A stretch of DNA of 64,000 nucleotides, taken from contig NZ_JBHTKH010000017.1 of assembly GCF_042676085.1 (NCBI RefSeq), positions 1-64,000 on the forward strand, written 5' to 3'. This document shows, one piece after another, positions 8,434 through 16,701 of the stretch. The stretch is from Terrabacter terrigena (GTDB lineage: Bacteria > Actinomycetota > Actinomycetes > Actinomycetales > Dermatophilaceae). The notes beneath the pieces were generated by a model that worked only from the letters and a program-made list of their open reading frames with translations, ran no database searches and was not told the DNA's origin. How positions within the stretch are numbered: the stretch's first letter is position 1; every line of letters begins with the position of its first letter. Both the position numbers and the translations under genes were made by a program.

Positions 8434-9933
8434 ATGAGCACGCCCACCCGCATCACCCACCTCATCGACGGCCGGTCGTGGACCGGCACCGCCGAGCGCA
8501 CGTCGCCCGTCTTCAACCCCGCGACCGGTGAGCAGACCGGCGTGCTCGACCTCGCCTCCGCGGCCCTCGTCGACGAGGCCGTCACGTCGGCCGCGGCCGC
8601 CTGGGAGGAGTGGGCCGACGCCTCGCTCGCCAGGCGCGCCCAGGTGCTCTTCGCGTTCCGCGAGCTGCTCAACGCCCGCAAGGACGAGATCGGCGCGCTC
8701 ATCACGGCCGAGCACGGCAAGGTGCTCTCCGACGCCGTCGGTGAGGTGACGCGAGGCCTCGAGGTCGCCGAGTTCGCCTGCGGCATCCCCCACCTGCTCA
8801 AGGGCGGCTTTAGCGAGAACGCCTCGACGAACGTCGACGTCTACTCGATCCGCCAGGCCGTCGGCGTCGTCGCCGTCATCTCGCCGTTCAACTTCCCCGC
8901 GATGGTGCCGCTGTGGTTCATCCCGATCGCGATCGCCTGCGGCAACGCCGTCGTCCTCAAGCCCTCCGAGAAGGACCCGTCGGCGGCCCTCGCGATCGCC
9001 GCGCTCTGGAAGGAGGCGGGCCTGCCCGACGGCATCATGCAGGTCGTCCACGGTGACAAGGAGGCCGTCGACGCGCTGCTCACCCACCCGGACGTGAAGT
9101 CGGTGTCGTTCGTCGGCTCGACGCCGATCGCGAAGTACGTCTACGAGACGGGCACGGCGCACGGCAAGCGCGTGCAGGCCCTCGGGGGCGCGAAGAACCA
9201 CATGCTCGTGCTGCCCGACGCCGACCTCGACCTCGCCGCGGACGCCGCGGTCAACGCCGGCTTCGGGTCCGCCGGTGAGCGCTGCATGGCGATCTCGGCC
9301 CTCGTGGCCGTCGAGCCCATCGCCGACGAGCTCATCTCGAAGATCCGCGACCGCATGGGCAAGCTCGTCACCGGCGACGGCACGCGCGGCGCCGACATGG
9401 GCCCGCTCGTGACGAAGCAGCACCGCGACAAGGTCGCCGGCTACCTGGACTCCGGTGTCGCCGACGGCGCAACCCTCGTCGTCGACGGACGCGAGAGCGA
9501 CTTCGACGCCGACGGCGAGGGCTACTTCCTCGCGCCCACCCTCTTCGACGGCGTGAAGCCCGGCATGTCGGTCTACGACGACGAGATCTTCGGCCCCGTG
9601 CTGTCGGTCGTTCGCGTCGGCTCCTACGACGAGGGGCTGGAGCTCATCAACAGCAACCCCTACGGCAACGGCACCGCGATCTTCACGAACGACGGCGGCG
9701 CGGCCCGCAGGTTCCAGCGCCAGGTCGAGGTCGGCATGGTCGGTGTCAACGTGCCCATCCCGGTGCCCGTCTCGTACTACTCGTTCGGCGGCTGGAAGAA
9801 CTCCCTCTTCGGCGACACCCACGCCCACGGCATGGAGGGCGTGCACTTCTTCACCCGCGGCAAGGTCGTCACTGCGCGCTGGCTCGACCCGAGCCACGGC
9901 GGCCTCAACCTCGGCTTCCCGCAGAACGACTGA
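8434..9933 (+). CDS. iolA: Methylmalonate/malonate-semialdehyde dehydrogenase (CoA-acylating)
   Basis: This 499-aa aldehyde dehydrogenase (mmsA/iolA family) converts malonate semialdehyde to acetyl-CoA, the last step of inositol breakdown. It can also convert methylmalonate semialdehyde to propionyl-CoA in valine degradation. The signatures are ISPFNFPAMVPLWF, FVGSTPIAKYVYETG, LGGAKNHMLVLPDADL and GSAGERCMAIS, with catalytic Cys284. The lack of the usual general-base Glu of hydrolytic ALDHs fits CoA-dependent enzymes. The start at 8434 (MSTPTRITHLIDG) follows GAAGGACCC; a longer frame upstream overlaps iolH and is unlikely. Confidence 0.92.
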   Translation: MSTPTRITHLIDGRSWTGTAERTSPVFNPATGEQTGVLDLASAALVDEAVTSAAAAWEEWADASLARRAQVLFAFRELLNARKDEIGALITAEHGKVLSDAVGEVTRGLEVAEFACGIPHLLKGGFSENASTNVDVYSIRQAVGVVAVISPFNFPAMVPLWFIPIAIACGNAVVLKPSEKDPSAALAIAALWKEAGLPDGIMQVVHGDKEAVDALLTHPDVKSVSFVGSTPIAKYVYETGTAHGKRVQALGGAKNHMLVLPDADLDLAADAAVNAGFGSAGERCMAISALVAVEPIADELISKIRDRMGKLVTGDGTRGADMGPLVTKQHRDKVAGYLDSGVADGATLVVDGRESDFDADGEGYFLAPTLFDGVKPGMSVYDDEIFGPVLSVVRVGSYDEGLELINSNPYGNGTAIFTNDGGAARRFQRQVEVGMVGVNVPIPVPVSYYSFGGWKNSLFGDTHAHGMEGVHFFTRGKVVTARWLDPSHGGLNLGFPQND

Positions 9934-10007
9934 GCGCACCCGCCCTCACGACCCAGCGCAACGCGTACGTACGCCTTCACCGCCTTCCCCCGAAAGGACC
10001 CCGAACG

Positions 10008-10940
10008 ATGGCCGAGTCCAAGGCCCGCAACACCGACGAGCGTTACAGCAAGCTGACGATCGGCGTGTGTCCCGACCAGTGGGGCGTGTGGTTCCCCAAC
10101 GACGACAAGCAGATCCAGTGGGAGACCGCGCTCGACGAGATGGCCGAGGCCGGCTTCTCGGTCATGGAGACCGGCCCCTTCGGCTACTTCCCGAAGGACG
10201 CCGCGCGGCTCAAGGAGGAGATGGACAAGCGCGGCTTCCGCGTCGTCGCCGGCACCGGCTGGGGCATCCTGCACAAGCCGGAGGCCTGGGCCGACACCGA
10301 GAAGACGTTCCGCGAGATCGCCGAGACGCACGCAGCCGTCGGCGCGGAGTACATCGTGCACCTGCCGCCGCTCTTCCGGGACGACAAGACGTGGGAGTTC
10401 ACCGACGACCGCACACTGTCGACGGAGGCGTGGAACGCGTACATCGCCAACGCCGACAAGCTCGGACGCATCATGAAGGAGGACTACGGCCTCCGGATGG
10501 TGCTCCACCCGCACGGTGACAGCCACATCGAGACGCCCGAGGACATCGACCGCATCTTCCAGGCGACCGACCCCGAGTACGTGGGCTTCTGCCTCGACAC
10601 CGGCCATGTCGTCTACGGCGGTGGCGACCCGGTCGAGCTGTGCCGCAAGTACCCCGAGCGCATCTCCTACGTGCACATCAAGGCCATGGACGAAGGGCTC
10701 GTGAAGCAGGCCCACGACGAGGACTGGCCGTTCGGTCTCGCTGTCGCGAAGGGCTGCTCGGTGCGGCCACCGGCCGGGGCGCCCGACATGCCGCCGCTCA
10801 TCGAGGCGCTGGCCGACCTCGACAAGGACCTGTACGTCGTGTGCGAGCAGGACATGTACCCGTGTGACCCGTCCTACCCGCTGCCCAACGCCATCCAGAC
10901 CCGCGAGTACCTCGCGTCCATCGGCCTCGGCCTGCTCTGA
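10008..10940 (+). CDS. iolE: Myo-inosose-2 dehydratase-type TIM-barrel protein
   Basis: This xylose-isomerase-like barrel of 310 aa probably dehydrates 2-keto-myo-inositol (inosose) to the diketone used by IolD. It shares IolE landmarks: IGVCPDQWGVWFPNDD near residue 18, METGPFGYFP, VLHPHGDSHIETPEDID, GFCLDTGHVVYGGGDP, ISYVHIKAMD and LYVVCEQDMYP, which supply the metal-ligand Glu/Asp/His set. GAAAGGACC precedes the ATG by about 8 nt. The operon contains no other IolE candidate, which supports the assignment, but IolI-type isomerase activity cannot be excluded from sequence alone. Confidence 0.78.
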   Translation: MAESKARNTDERYSKLTIGVCPDQWGVWFPNDDKQIQWETALDEMAEAGFSVMETGPFGYFPKDAARLKEEMDKRGFRVVAGTGWGILHKPEAWADTEKTFREIAETHAAVGAEYIVHLPPLFRDDKTWEFTDDRTLSTEAWNAYIANADKLGRIMKEDYGLRMVLHPHGDSHIETPEDIDRIFQATDPEYVGFCLDTGHVVYGGGDPVELCRKYPERISYVHIKAMDEGLVKQAHDEDWPFGLAVAKGCSVRPPAGAPDMPPLIEALADLDKDLYVVCEQDMYPCDPSYPLPNAIQTREYLASIGLGLL

Positions 10941-10983
10941 GCCTGCGGTTCAAGGCGATTCACTGACGAAGGAGTCAACGACA

Positions 10984-11988
10984 ATGACTGTTCGCATCGG
11001 GATGATCGGTCCCGGCGGCATGGGTCAGGCCCACATCGACCGCATCCACTCCGTCATCGCCGGCGGTCGGGTCGTCGCGGTGAGCGATGTCGACGAGGTG
11101 CGTGCCAAGGAGGTCGCCTCGCGCATCGACGGGACGGCGTACGCCGACTCGGCCAGCCTGATCGCGTCCGACGAGGTCGACGCCGTGATGATCTGCAGCT
11201 ACGGACCGGCCCACGAGGTCGACGTGCTGGCGTGCATCGCTGCCGGGAAGCCGGTGTTCTGCGAGAAGCCGCTGACGCCGACCGCGGAGGCCGCACTGCG
11301 GATCATGGAGGCGGAGCAGGCAGGTGGGCGCCGTCTGGTGACAGTGGGGTTCATGCGGCGCTTCGACCGCAGCTACCGCGAGATGAAGGCGCTGCTCGAC
11401 TCGGGCGAGCTCGGGGAGACGCTCATGGTGCACTGCGCGCACCGCAACCCGACCGTGCCCGAGCACTACACGTGGGACATGGCCATCAACGACACCGCGA
11501 TCCACGAGGTCGACACGATGCGGTGGCTGCTCGGCGAGGAGTTCGTGTCGGCTCGTGTCGACAAGCCGAAGAAGACGTCGCTGCGCTTCGAGCACCTGCA
11601 GGACCCGCTCGTGCTCGTCCTCGAGACCGAGTCGGGCGTGCGGGTCGACGACGAGATCTTCGTCAACTGCCAGTTCGGCTACGACATCCGCTGCGAGGCC
11701 GTCGCCGAGAAGGGCGTCGTGTCCCTGGCCGACCAGAACGCCGTCGAGGTGCGCGACGGCTCCGGCCACCGCAACTCGATCGCGCGCGACCACAACGACC
11801 GCTTCTGGGGGGCGTTCGTCACCGAGGTCCAGGAGTGGATCGCGGCCGTCGCGCGCGGCGAGCACAAGGGGTCGACGTCGTGGGACGGGTATGCCGCCGC
11901 GTGCGTCTGCGACGCAGGCGTGCGGGCGCTCACCGACGACGGCGTGGTCAAGGTCGAGATGATCGCCAAGCCCGACTTCTACGCCTGA
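10984..11988 (+). CDS. iolG: Gfo/Idh/MocA oxidoreductase, inositol 2-dehydrogenase type (second copy)
   Basis: This second NAD(P)-dependent dehydrogenase of the operon is also 334 aa. It opens MTVRIGMIGPGGMGQAHIDR and has FCEKPLTPTAEAAL near residue 93, VGFMRRFDRSYREMK and the catalytic-site segment INDTAIHEVDTMRWL. It is the same length as the first copy but clearly diverged, so this is an old paralogy rather than recent duplication. GAAGGAG lies about 9 nt before the ATG. It is the last gene of the operon. A pair of IolG proteins suggests use of more than one inositol isomer (for example D-chiro or scyllo). Confidence 0.86.
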   Translation: MTVRIGMIGPGGMGQAHIDRIHSVIAGGRVVAVSDVDEVRAKEVASRIDGTAYADSASLIASDEVDAVMICSYGPAHEVDVLACIAAGKPVFCEKPLTPTAEAALRIMEAEQAGGRRLVTVGFMRRFDRSYREMKALLDSGELGETLMVHCAHRNPTVPEHYTWDMAINDTAIHEVDTMRWLLGEEFVSARVDKPKKTSLRFEHLQDPLVLVLETESGVRVDDEIFVNCQFGYDIRCEAVAEKGVVSLADQNAVEVRDGSGHRNSIARDHNDRFWGAFVTEVQEWIAAVARGEHKGSTSWDGYAAACVCDAGVRALTDDGVVKVEMIAKPDFYA

Positions 11989-12144
11989 GCCGGCGACGGA
12001 GGGACCGGGGCGCGGCCAGTCCGAGGGGAGCTCGCCGGGCCCCGCGTCGCCTGACGTGTTGCGAGCGGGTGGCGCGTTCACGGGACCGCAGGGCGGGCGG
12101 GTAGGTCACACTTGCCGCGGAACCGACCGAGGGGAACGACCAAC

Positions 12145-12999
12145 ATGACCGACGACAGCACTCGTCTCGCCGTCCTCATCGATGCTGACAACACGTCTGC
12201 GAAGCTGATCAAGGAGATGTTCGACGAGCTCGCCGGATACGGCACCATCACGGTCAAACGCGCCTACGGCGACTGGACCAACCCGCACCTGACCGGGTGG
12301 CGCGAGGTGCTGCTCGGCAACGCCATCTCGCCCCAGCAACAGTTCGCGTACACCGTCGGCAAGAACGCCACGGACTCGGCGCTGATCATCGACGCGATGG
12401 ACCTGCTCTACTCCGGCAACGTCGACGGCTTTGCGATCGTGTCCAGCGACAGCGACTTCACGCCCTTGGCCACTCGCCTGCGGGAGTCAGGCAAGCGCGT
12501 GATCGGTGTGGGCCAGCGCAAGACCCCCAAAGCCTTCGTCGAGGCGTGTGAGCGGTTCCTCTTCCTCGAAGTGCTCGCCGGTAGCGGAGTCGACGATCCC
12601 GACGAGTCCGAGCTGGTCAAGGGTGAGCCCACGCGTCCCATCGAGAGCGTGCTGACCCGCGCCCTGCAGAAGGTGGACACCGACGACGACGACTGGACGC
12701 CGCTCAGTGCCCTCGGCAACCACCTGCGCCGAACCGACCCGTCGTTCGACTCACGCAACTACGGCTTCAGCAAGCTGGGCGAGCTGGTCCGGGCGCAGGC
12801 CTACGTCGAGACGAAGACGGTGACCGGCTCGAACGGGAACGGCCAGCTGTGGGTGAGACGCAAGCCGCGCCGACCCGCCGCCGAGCCAGCCGAAGAGACA
12901 TCTGCAAAGAAGGCTGCGCCGAAGAAGACCGCCAAGCGAGCCGCAACGAAGTCGGCAAAGAAGGCGATCAACGCACCTCGACAAGCCGGGCGGCCCTGA
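12145..12999 (+). CDS. NYN (PIN-like) domain plus LOTUS/OST-HTH protein
   Basis: Residues 8-145 form a NYN nuclease-like domain: the acidic site VLIDADN (Asp13, Asp15), TDSALIIDAMDLLY and VSSDSDFTPLATRLRE supply the Asp cluster of PIN-like RNases. Residues about 170-235 (ESVLTRALQK to YVETKTV) look like an OST-HTH/LOTUS domain, an RNA-binding winged helix. The last 40 or so residues are a Lys/Ala-rich tail (KKAAPKKTAKRAATK) suited to nucleic-acid binding. Related limkain-b1-like proteins bind or cleave RNA; the substrate here is unknown. It stands alone, downstream of the iol operon. Confidence 0.82.
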   Translation: MTDDSTRLAVLIDADNTSAKLIKEMFDELAGYGTITVKRAYGDWTNPHLTGWREVLLGNAISPQQQFAYTVGKNATDSALIIDAMDLLYSGNVDGFAIVSSDSDFTPLATRLRESGKRVIGVGQRKTPKAFVEACERFLFLEVLAGSGVDDPDESELVKGEPTRPIESVLTRALQKVDTDDDDWTPLSALGNHLRRTDPSFDSRNYGFSKLGELVRAQAYVETKTVTGSNGNGQLWVRRKPRRPAAEPAEETSAKKAAPKKTAKRAATKSAKKAINAPRQAGRP

Positions 13000-13061
13000 G
13001 CCTCGACGTCAACCACGGGTCGGCAGGTTCCGGACGGTCGAGCGCAGCACCGATGATCTGG

Positions 13062-13110
13062 CGTCCCCTCGGATCTTGCTCCGCTCAGCGGAGCAAGATC
13101 CGAGGGGACG
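13062..13110. terminator. 49-bp perfect palindrome between convergent genes
   Basis: The arms 13062-13085 and 13087-13110 are exact inverted copies (24 bp each) around a single C, starting CGTCCCCTCGGATC. RNA from either strand would form one long hairpin. It sits 63 bp after the NYN gene stop, with the next gene converging. A bidirectional terminator is the simplest reading. There is no T-run, as is common in actinobacteria. The perfection of the arms is unusual. Confidence 0.6.
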
Positions 13111-13176
13111 TTCTGGTCGGCTCATCGGTCCGGCGACCCGGAATTTTGACCTCGCCGGTCAGTCACACGACGGGCT

Positions 13177-13262
13177 CGCTGCCGTTGCGCACCGAGCCGG
13201 CCAGCTCCCGTGCAGAGCTGGCCGGCTCGATGGTCGTGCGCGCCGCCGTCGCAACGGCAGCG
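13177..13262. terminator. Nested double stem-loop before a convergent stop codon
   Basis: The outer arms CGCTGCCGTTGCG (13177-13189) and CGCAACGGCAGCG (13250-13262) enclose an inner hairpin CGAGCCGGCCAGCTC (13193-13207) / GAGCTGGCCGGCTCG (13215-13229) with a 7-nt loop. All pairs are perfect. The structure ends 8 bp from the stop codon of the leftward gene at 13270, so it most likely terminates that gene. Together with the palindrome at 13062 it fills almost the whole convergent gap. Confidence 0.55.
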
Positions 13263-13269
13263 CCGTGGG

Positions 13270-13713
13270 TCAGTCCGCGACCCGGAGGGCCTTGACCTCG
13301 TTGCGCGCTGCGACGATGGCCGCGTGCTGACGGGTCACCACGTCGCGGAAGCCGGCGCTGAGGTCCTGCTCGAGGGCCTTCTCGTACTCGGAGACCGCGT
13401 GGTCCTCGCCCGTGACGGCGGCGCCGAGCACGCTGCCCGCGTCGTCACCGGTCAGGGCGTCCTTGAGTGCGATCCAACCGCGGTGCAGGGCGGCGGTGGC
13501 CGACCCGCTCTCGTCGACGTCCTCGCCGTACTCGTGGCCCATCGCGACGATCTCGCGGTGGAAGCCGGCCCGCTGCTCCGAGAAGCGCTGCAACGTCGCT
13601 GCCCACTCCGGGCGGTCGTCACTGCGAAGCTTCTCTGCGGCGGACGCGAATCCGCGCTCGCCGTCCTTCAGGGTCTCGACGAGCTCCTTGGCAGCCTTGG
13701 CGTCGTCCGACAT
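13270..13713 (-). CDS. PA2169-family four-helix-bundle protein (DUF2383-like)
   Basis: This 147-aa, wholly helical, charged protein matches the PA2169/DUF2383 four-helix-bundle group: KELVETLKDGERGFASAAEKL, FSEQRAGFHREI, RGWIALKDALTGDD and VTGEDHAVSEYEKAL. These ferritin-like bundles are associated with stress and are otherwise uncharacterised. The ATG at 13713 is preferred over the GTG two codons earlier because GAAGGAG is then spaced properly. No operon partner. Confidence 0.75.
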   Translation of the reverse strand: MSDDAKAAKELVETLKDGERGFASAAEKLRSDDRPEWAATLQRFSEQRAGFHREIVAMGHEYGEDVDESGSATAALHRGWIALKDALTGDDAGSVLGAAVTGEDHAVSEYEKALEQDLSAGFRDVVTRQHAAIVAARNEVKALRVAD

Positions 13714-13826
13714 CTTCACTCCTTCGGTCGATGTGCTGGTCCTTCGAGTCCTACCCGACGAGTCCGTCGCTCAACCGGCTGCCTGCTGGTTGCCTGATCG
13801 GACGGCCGTGGGCAAAGGTGGTGGCT

Positions 13827-14693
13827 ATGGAGACGCGAAGGCTTGGTCGGCTGGGGCACCAGAGCTCGGTGCTCATCTACGGCGCGGCGGCTCTGGGTGA
13901 GGTGACGCAGGACGTCGCGGACGTCTCGATCCAGGAGGCTCTCGATGGTGGGATCAACCACTTCGACGTCGCCGCGAGCTACGGCGACGCGGAGCTGAGG
14001 CTCGGGCCGTGGATGCCGCGGATCCGCGACCAGATCTTCCTCGCGACCAAGACCGGACGCCGCGACCGGGAGTCGGCGTGGCGAGAGATCAACGCGTCGC
14101 TGGAGCGGCTGCAGACCGAGCGGATCGACCTGCTGCAGCTGCATGCGATCGGCGACCTCGGCGAGCTGGACCTGGCCACGGGGACGGGCGGCGCGCTGGA
14201 GGCCGCGGTGCAGGCGCTCGACGAGGGACTCGTCGGCGCGGTCGGTGTGACGGGCCACGGCCAGGAGGCCGCCCAGACACACCTGGAGGCGCTACGGCGC
14301 TACCCGTTCGCCACCGTCCTGACCCCGCTCAACCCGGTGCTGTGGCGCGACGACTCCTACCGGACGGCATACCTCGCGCTCGTCGAGGAGACGCGACGTC
14401 AGGACGCCGGTCTGATGACGATCAAGACGGTGTCGCGACGCAACTGGCCGCAGGGTGCCGACCACACGCACACGACCTGGTACGAGCCGTTCCAGCAGCA
14501 GGACGCCATCACGGCGGCGGTCTCGTGGGTGCTGGCGCACGACGAGGTCACCGGCATACCGACGGCGGGTGACGTCAGGTTGCTCGGCATGCTGATCGAG
14601 GCCGAGCGGAACAGGATCGCCCCCGAAGACGCCGAACGGCAGCTGTCCGTCGACGACGACTACTCGTCGCCCTTCGTCGCCATGCCCATCTGA
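13827..14693 (+). CDS. Aldo/keto reductase family protein
   Basis: This 288-aa AKR-fold NAD(P)H-dependent oxidoreductase shows the full catalytic tetrad pattern. Asp and Tyr are in INHFDVAASYGDAELRLG near residues 45-60, Lys in FLATKTGRR and His in LLQLHAIGDLG. TAYLALVEETRRQDAGLMTIKTVSRR and GIPTAGDVRLL follow towards the C-terminus. The start ATG at 13827 (METRRLGRLG) has AGGTGG upstream. The family's second half is somewhat short, and the substrate is unknown. A small membrane protein follows 9 bp later. Confidence 0.82.
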   Translation: METRRLGRLGHQSSVLIYGAAALGEVTQDVADVSIQEALDGGINHFDVAASYGDAELRLGPWMPRIRDQIFLATKTGRRDRESAWREINASLERLQTERIDLLQLHAIGDLGELDLATGTGGALEAAVQALDEGLVGAVGVTGHGQEAAQTHLEALRRYPFATVLTPLNPVLWRDDSYRTAYLALVEETRRQDAGLMTIKTVSRRNWPQGADHTHTTWYEPFQQQDAITAAVSWVLAHDEVTGIPTAGDVRLLGMLIEAERNRIAPEDAERQLSVDDDYSSPFVAMPI

Positions 14694-14702
14694 GCCGTAC
14701 GC

Positions 14703-14903
14703 GTGACCTCGTTCTGGGCGGCCGTCGGCGTTCTGCTCGTCGTCGGCATCGGGCTGATCGTGTGGGGCTCGCTGACCGAGCCGGACCGGAGGGGCCGCGA
14801 CGTCTCGGCACGCCGAAACCGCGAGATGCAGGTCGGTGCGGTGCTGGTGGGCGTCTCGCTCCTGGCCCTGGTGATCGCCTACCTCACGGCCGACTGGCCG
14901 TAG
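14703..14903 (+). CDS. Small two-helix membrane protein
   Basis: This 66-aa protein starting at GTG 14703 has two hydrophobic segments (FWAAVGVLLVVGIGLIVWG and VGAVLVGVSLLALVIAYL) joined by a basic loop with EPDRRGRDVSARRNREMQ. The topology is that of a small hairpin membrane protein. It begins 9 bp after the aldo/keto reductase stop, so it is probably co-transcribed. No family recognised; the composition and clean reading frame argue that it is real. Confidence 0.55.
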   Translation: MTSFWAAVGVLLVVGIGLIVWGSLTEPDRRGRDVSARRNREMQVGAVLVGVSLLALVIAYLTADWP

Positions 14904-14908
14904 GCGCC

Positions 14909-15505
14909 CTATGCCTTGAGCACGGGGTAGCGCAGGTGCGTCACCCCGACGCCCTCGACCACGGTGGGGTTGCCGAGCGTGGCCGGCATGTCGTCGAGGT
15001 GGTCGAAGAGCCGCACACCGGAACCCAGCAGGATCGCGGCGATGTCGACGTGGAGGTAGTCGACCAGGCCGGCGTTGAGGCACTGCTGGATGGTGTCGGC
15101 GCCGTGCAGCCCGACGGACTTGCCGCCGGCGGCGGCCTTCGCCTGCACCACCGCACTCTCGACGCCGTCGCTCACGAAGTGCACCGTCGAGTCGGGGCGC
15201 GGCCATCCGTCGGGGATCTCGTGCGCGAGCACGAAGGCCGGCCCCCACCCGTGGTTCCCACCCCATCCCTGCGCGGCCTCGAACGTGCGGCGACCGGTCA
15301 CCAGTGCACCGAGCTCGGACGTGAGGGCGCGCAGGTGCTGGGCGCTGCGTTCGGACACCGTGAACGTCATCGGGTCAGCCCCACCTCCGCGGATCTCGAC
15401 GTCACCCGAGCCGAAGTACCACGCGAACACCCCCATCACGTCACCGTCGGGGGCTGCGACAAAACCGTCGAGCGACATGGACATGATCGCGATCACGTCG
15501 GACAT
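14909..15505 (-). CDS. Dihydrofolate reductase family protein (RibD C-terminal fold)
   Basis: This 198-aa protein has the DHFR/RibD_C fold: the MSMSLDGFVAAPDGDV start, GALVTGRRTFEAAQGWGG (nucleotide-binding loop), FVLAHEIPDGWPR, KSVGLHGADTIQQCLNAGLVDYLHVDIAAILLG and GVRLFDHL. It probably reduces a small heterocyclic substrate with NADPH. Family members of this YwjB/YyaP type are generally uncharacterised. The ATG at 15505 has GAGAGGA upstream. It converges with the small membrane protein, leaving 5 bp. Confidence 0.82.
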   Translation of the reverse strand: MSDVIAIMSMSLDGFVAAPDGDVMGVFAWYFGSGDVEIRGGGADPMTFTVSERSAQHLRALTSELGALVTGRRTFEAAQGWGGNHGWGPAFVLAHEIPDGWPRPDSTVHFVSDGVESAVVQAKAAAGGKSVGLHGADTIQQCLNAGLVDYLHVDIAAILLGSGVRLFDHLDDMPATLGNPTVVEGVGVTHLRYPVLKA

Positions 15506-15615
15506 GGTGGTGGTTCCTCTCCGTCGGTCGAGCCCTGCCAACGAGGACTCTCACCCTCTCATCGAACGGGGCGCCCCGACTTCGACAACGGCCACGCGAT
15601 CGTCTGTCGTGAACC

Positions 15616-15648
15616 ACGAGCCACCGCCGAGCCACCGACGAGCCACCG
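15616..15648. repeat. Three tandem copies of an 11-bp unit
   Basis: acgagccaccg, ccgagccaccg and acgagccaccg follow each other without gaps, differing in one base. Because 11 is not a multiple of 3, loss or gain of one unit would shift the frame of anything read through it. It lies just upstream of a reading frame that seems to lack its proper beginning. Confidence 0.7.
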
Positions 15649-15690
15649 TCGTCCAACGGGTGCACGAACGGCGGCTTCCGCCTGGTCAAC

Positions 15691-16566
15691 ATGACCACCG
15701 GAGCGACCGTCGCCGCGGCGGGGGCAGACCGCATCAGCACCACCATCCCGGCCAGCCAGTTCGCCAGCACGTTCGCCGTGCGGGGCCGCTACGCCCAGTT
15801 CGACGTCCGCTCAGTCGATTTCGCCGTTCTCAACCAGGCGTTCACCGGGGCGCCGAACGAGCTGGACATCACGGGCGGGCGGTTCACGCCTGTCTTCGCG
15901 AGCAAGGTGCCCGACCACCGCGGGCTGGTGCTGAACAGCGCCATCGCCGTGCAGCTCGATGGGGATGGCCTGTCCCTCCAGCGGACCGGCCCGGGGCTGT
16001 CGATGACCCTCTCCGCCAAGGACTGCGCGCAGGGTGGCATCTTCCAGATGGAGCCGGAGCGGGGCGACGGCACGAGGACGCGCATCACGCACACGCTGGC
16101 CTCGTCGACGACAACGGGTCTGACGCCGTTCTACTTCGACAACCCGAACTTCCGTGCACGAGTGGGCCAGTTCCTGGGTGCGGGCTGCACCAGCGTGGAG
16201 ACCGGTCCTCCCGGCCAGTTCTGTGTCCGGGTCAGCACCCGCGTCAACATCGCGAACGACGTGTCGCCGAAGTTCGTGGCTCGCGACAGCGCGCAGGTGG
16301 CTGACCGCGTGCCGCAGCCGGCGTGCAACACGGCGATCCCGGTGACTCCCAGCGTGCGGCACTGTGGCGGCGTGTCGGTCTGGGACGTCGCGAGGGGTGG
16401 TCGGCTGGGCTTCGTGACCGGAGGGGACGCCACCGAGGTGGCCAACCCGCCCACCGACTGCGTCTCCAACTGCCAGGCCCAGAACCAGGTACGCGGTCGG
16501 CTGGCGAACCTCGGGTTCCCCTTCCCCGTCCCCACGGGAAGCCGGCTCGTCCCCAGGCTCGGCTGA
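15691..16566 (+). CDS. Hypothetical Cys-containing protein, probably N-terminally truncated
   Basis: The 291-aa product has no family I recognise. It has paired cysteines in its second half (KDCAQGG, GAGCTSVE, GQFCVRV, ACNTAIP, RHCGGV, DCVSNCQ), typical of a secreted protein, yet it has no signal peptide and no ribosome site before the ATG at 15691. The frame stays open and protein-like upstream of the ATG (NGCTNGGFRLVN) back to a stop at 15610, just before the 11-bp tandem repeat. I therefore suspect a gene that has lost its 5-prime end or suffered a frameshift in the repeat. Confidence 0.5.
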   Translation: MTTGATVAAAGADRISTTIPASQFASTFAVRGRYAQFDVRSVDFAVLNQAFTGAPNELDITGGRFTPVFASKVPDHRGLVLNSAIAVQLDGDGLSLQRTGPGLSMTLSAKDCAQGGIFQMEPERGDGTRTRITHTLASSTTTGLTPFYFDNPNFRARVGQFLGAGCTSVETGPPGQFCVRVSTRVNIANDVSPKFVARDSAQVADRVPQPACNTAIPVTPSVRHCGGVSVWDVARGGRLGFVTGGDATEVANPPTDCVSNCQAQNQVRGRLANLGFPFPVPTGSRLVPRLG

Positions 16567-16701
16567 GGATCGGATCGCGGGCGCGGACCCACTCCCACAT
16601 CGGGTGTGGGTTCGCCCCTCCCGTCCGTGCCACGCAGCAGTAGCGTGGGCGGGACGGCCGACGTCCCGCCGAGTCGTCGTCGCTGCGCGGAGGAGCACAG
16701 G

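Noticed and set aside
11992..12051. GGCGACG/CGTCGCC arms after the iol operon as a terminator
   Set aside because: The arms are only 7 bp with about 46 nt between and no clear inner pairing; too weak to call, although a terminator is expected near here.
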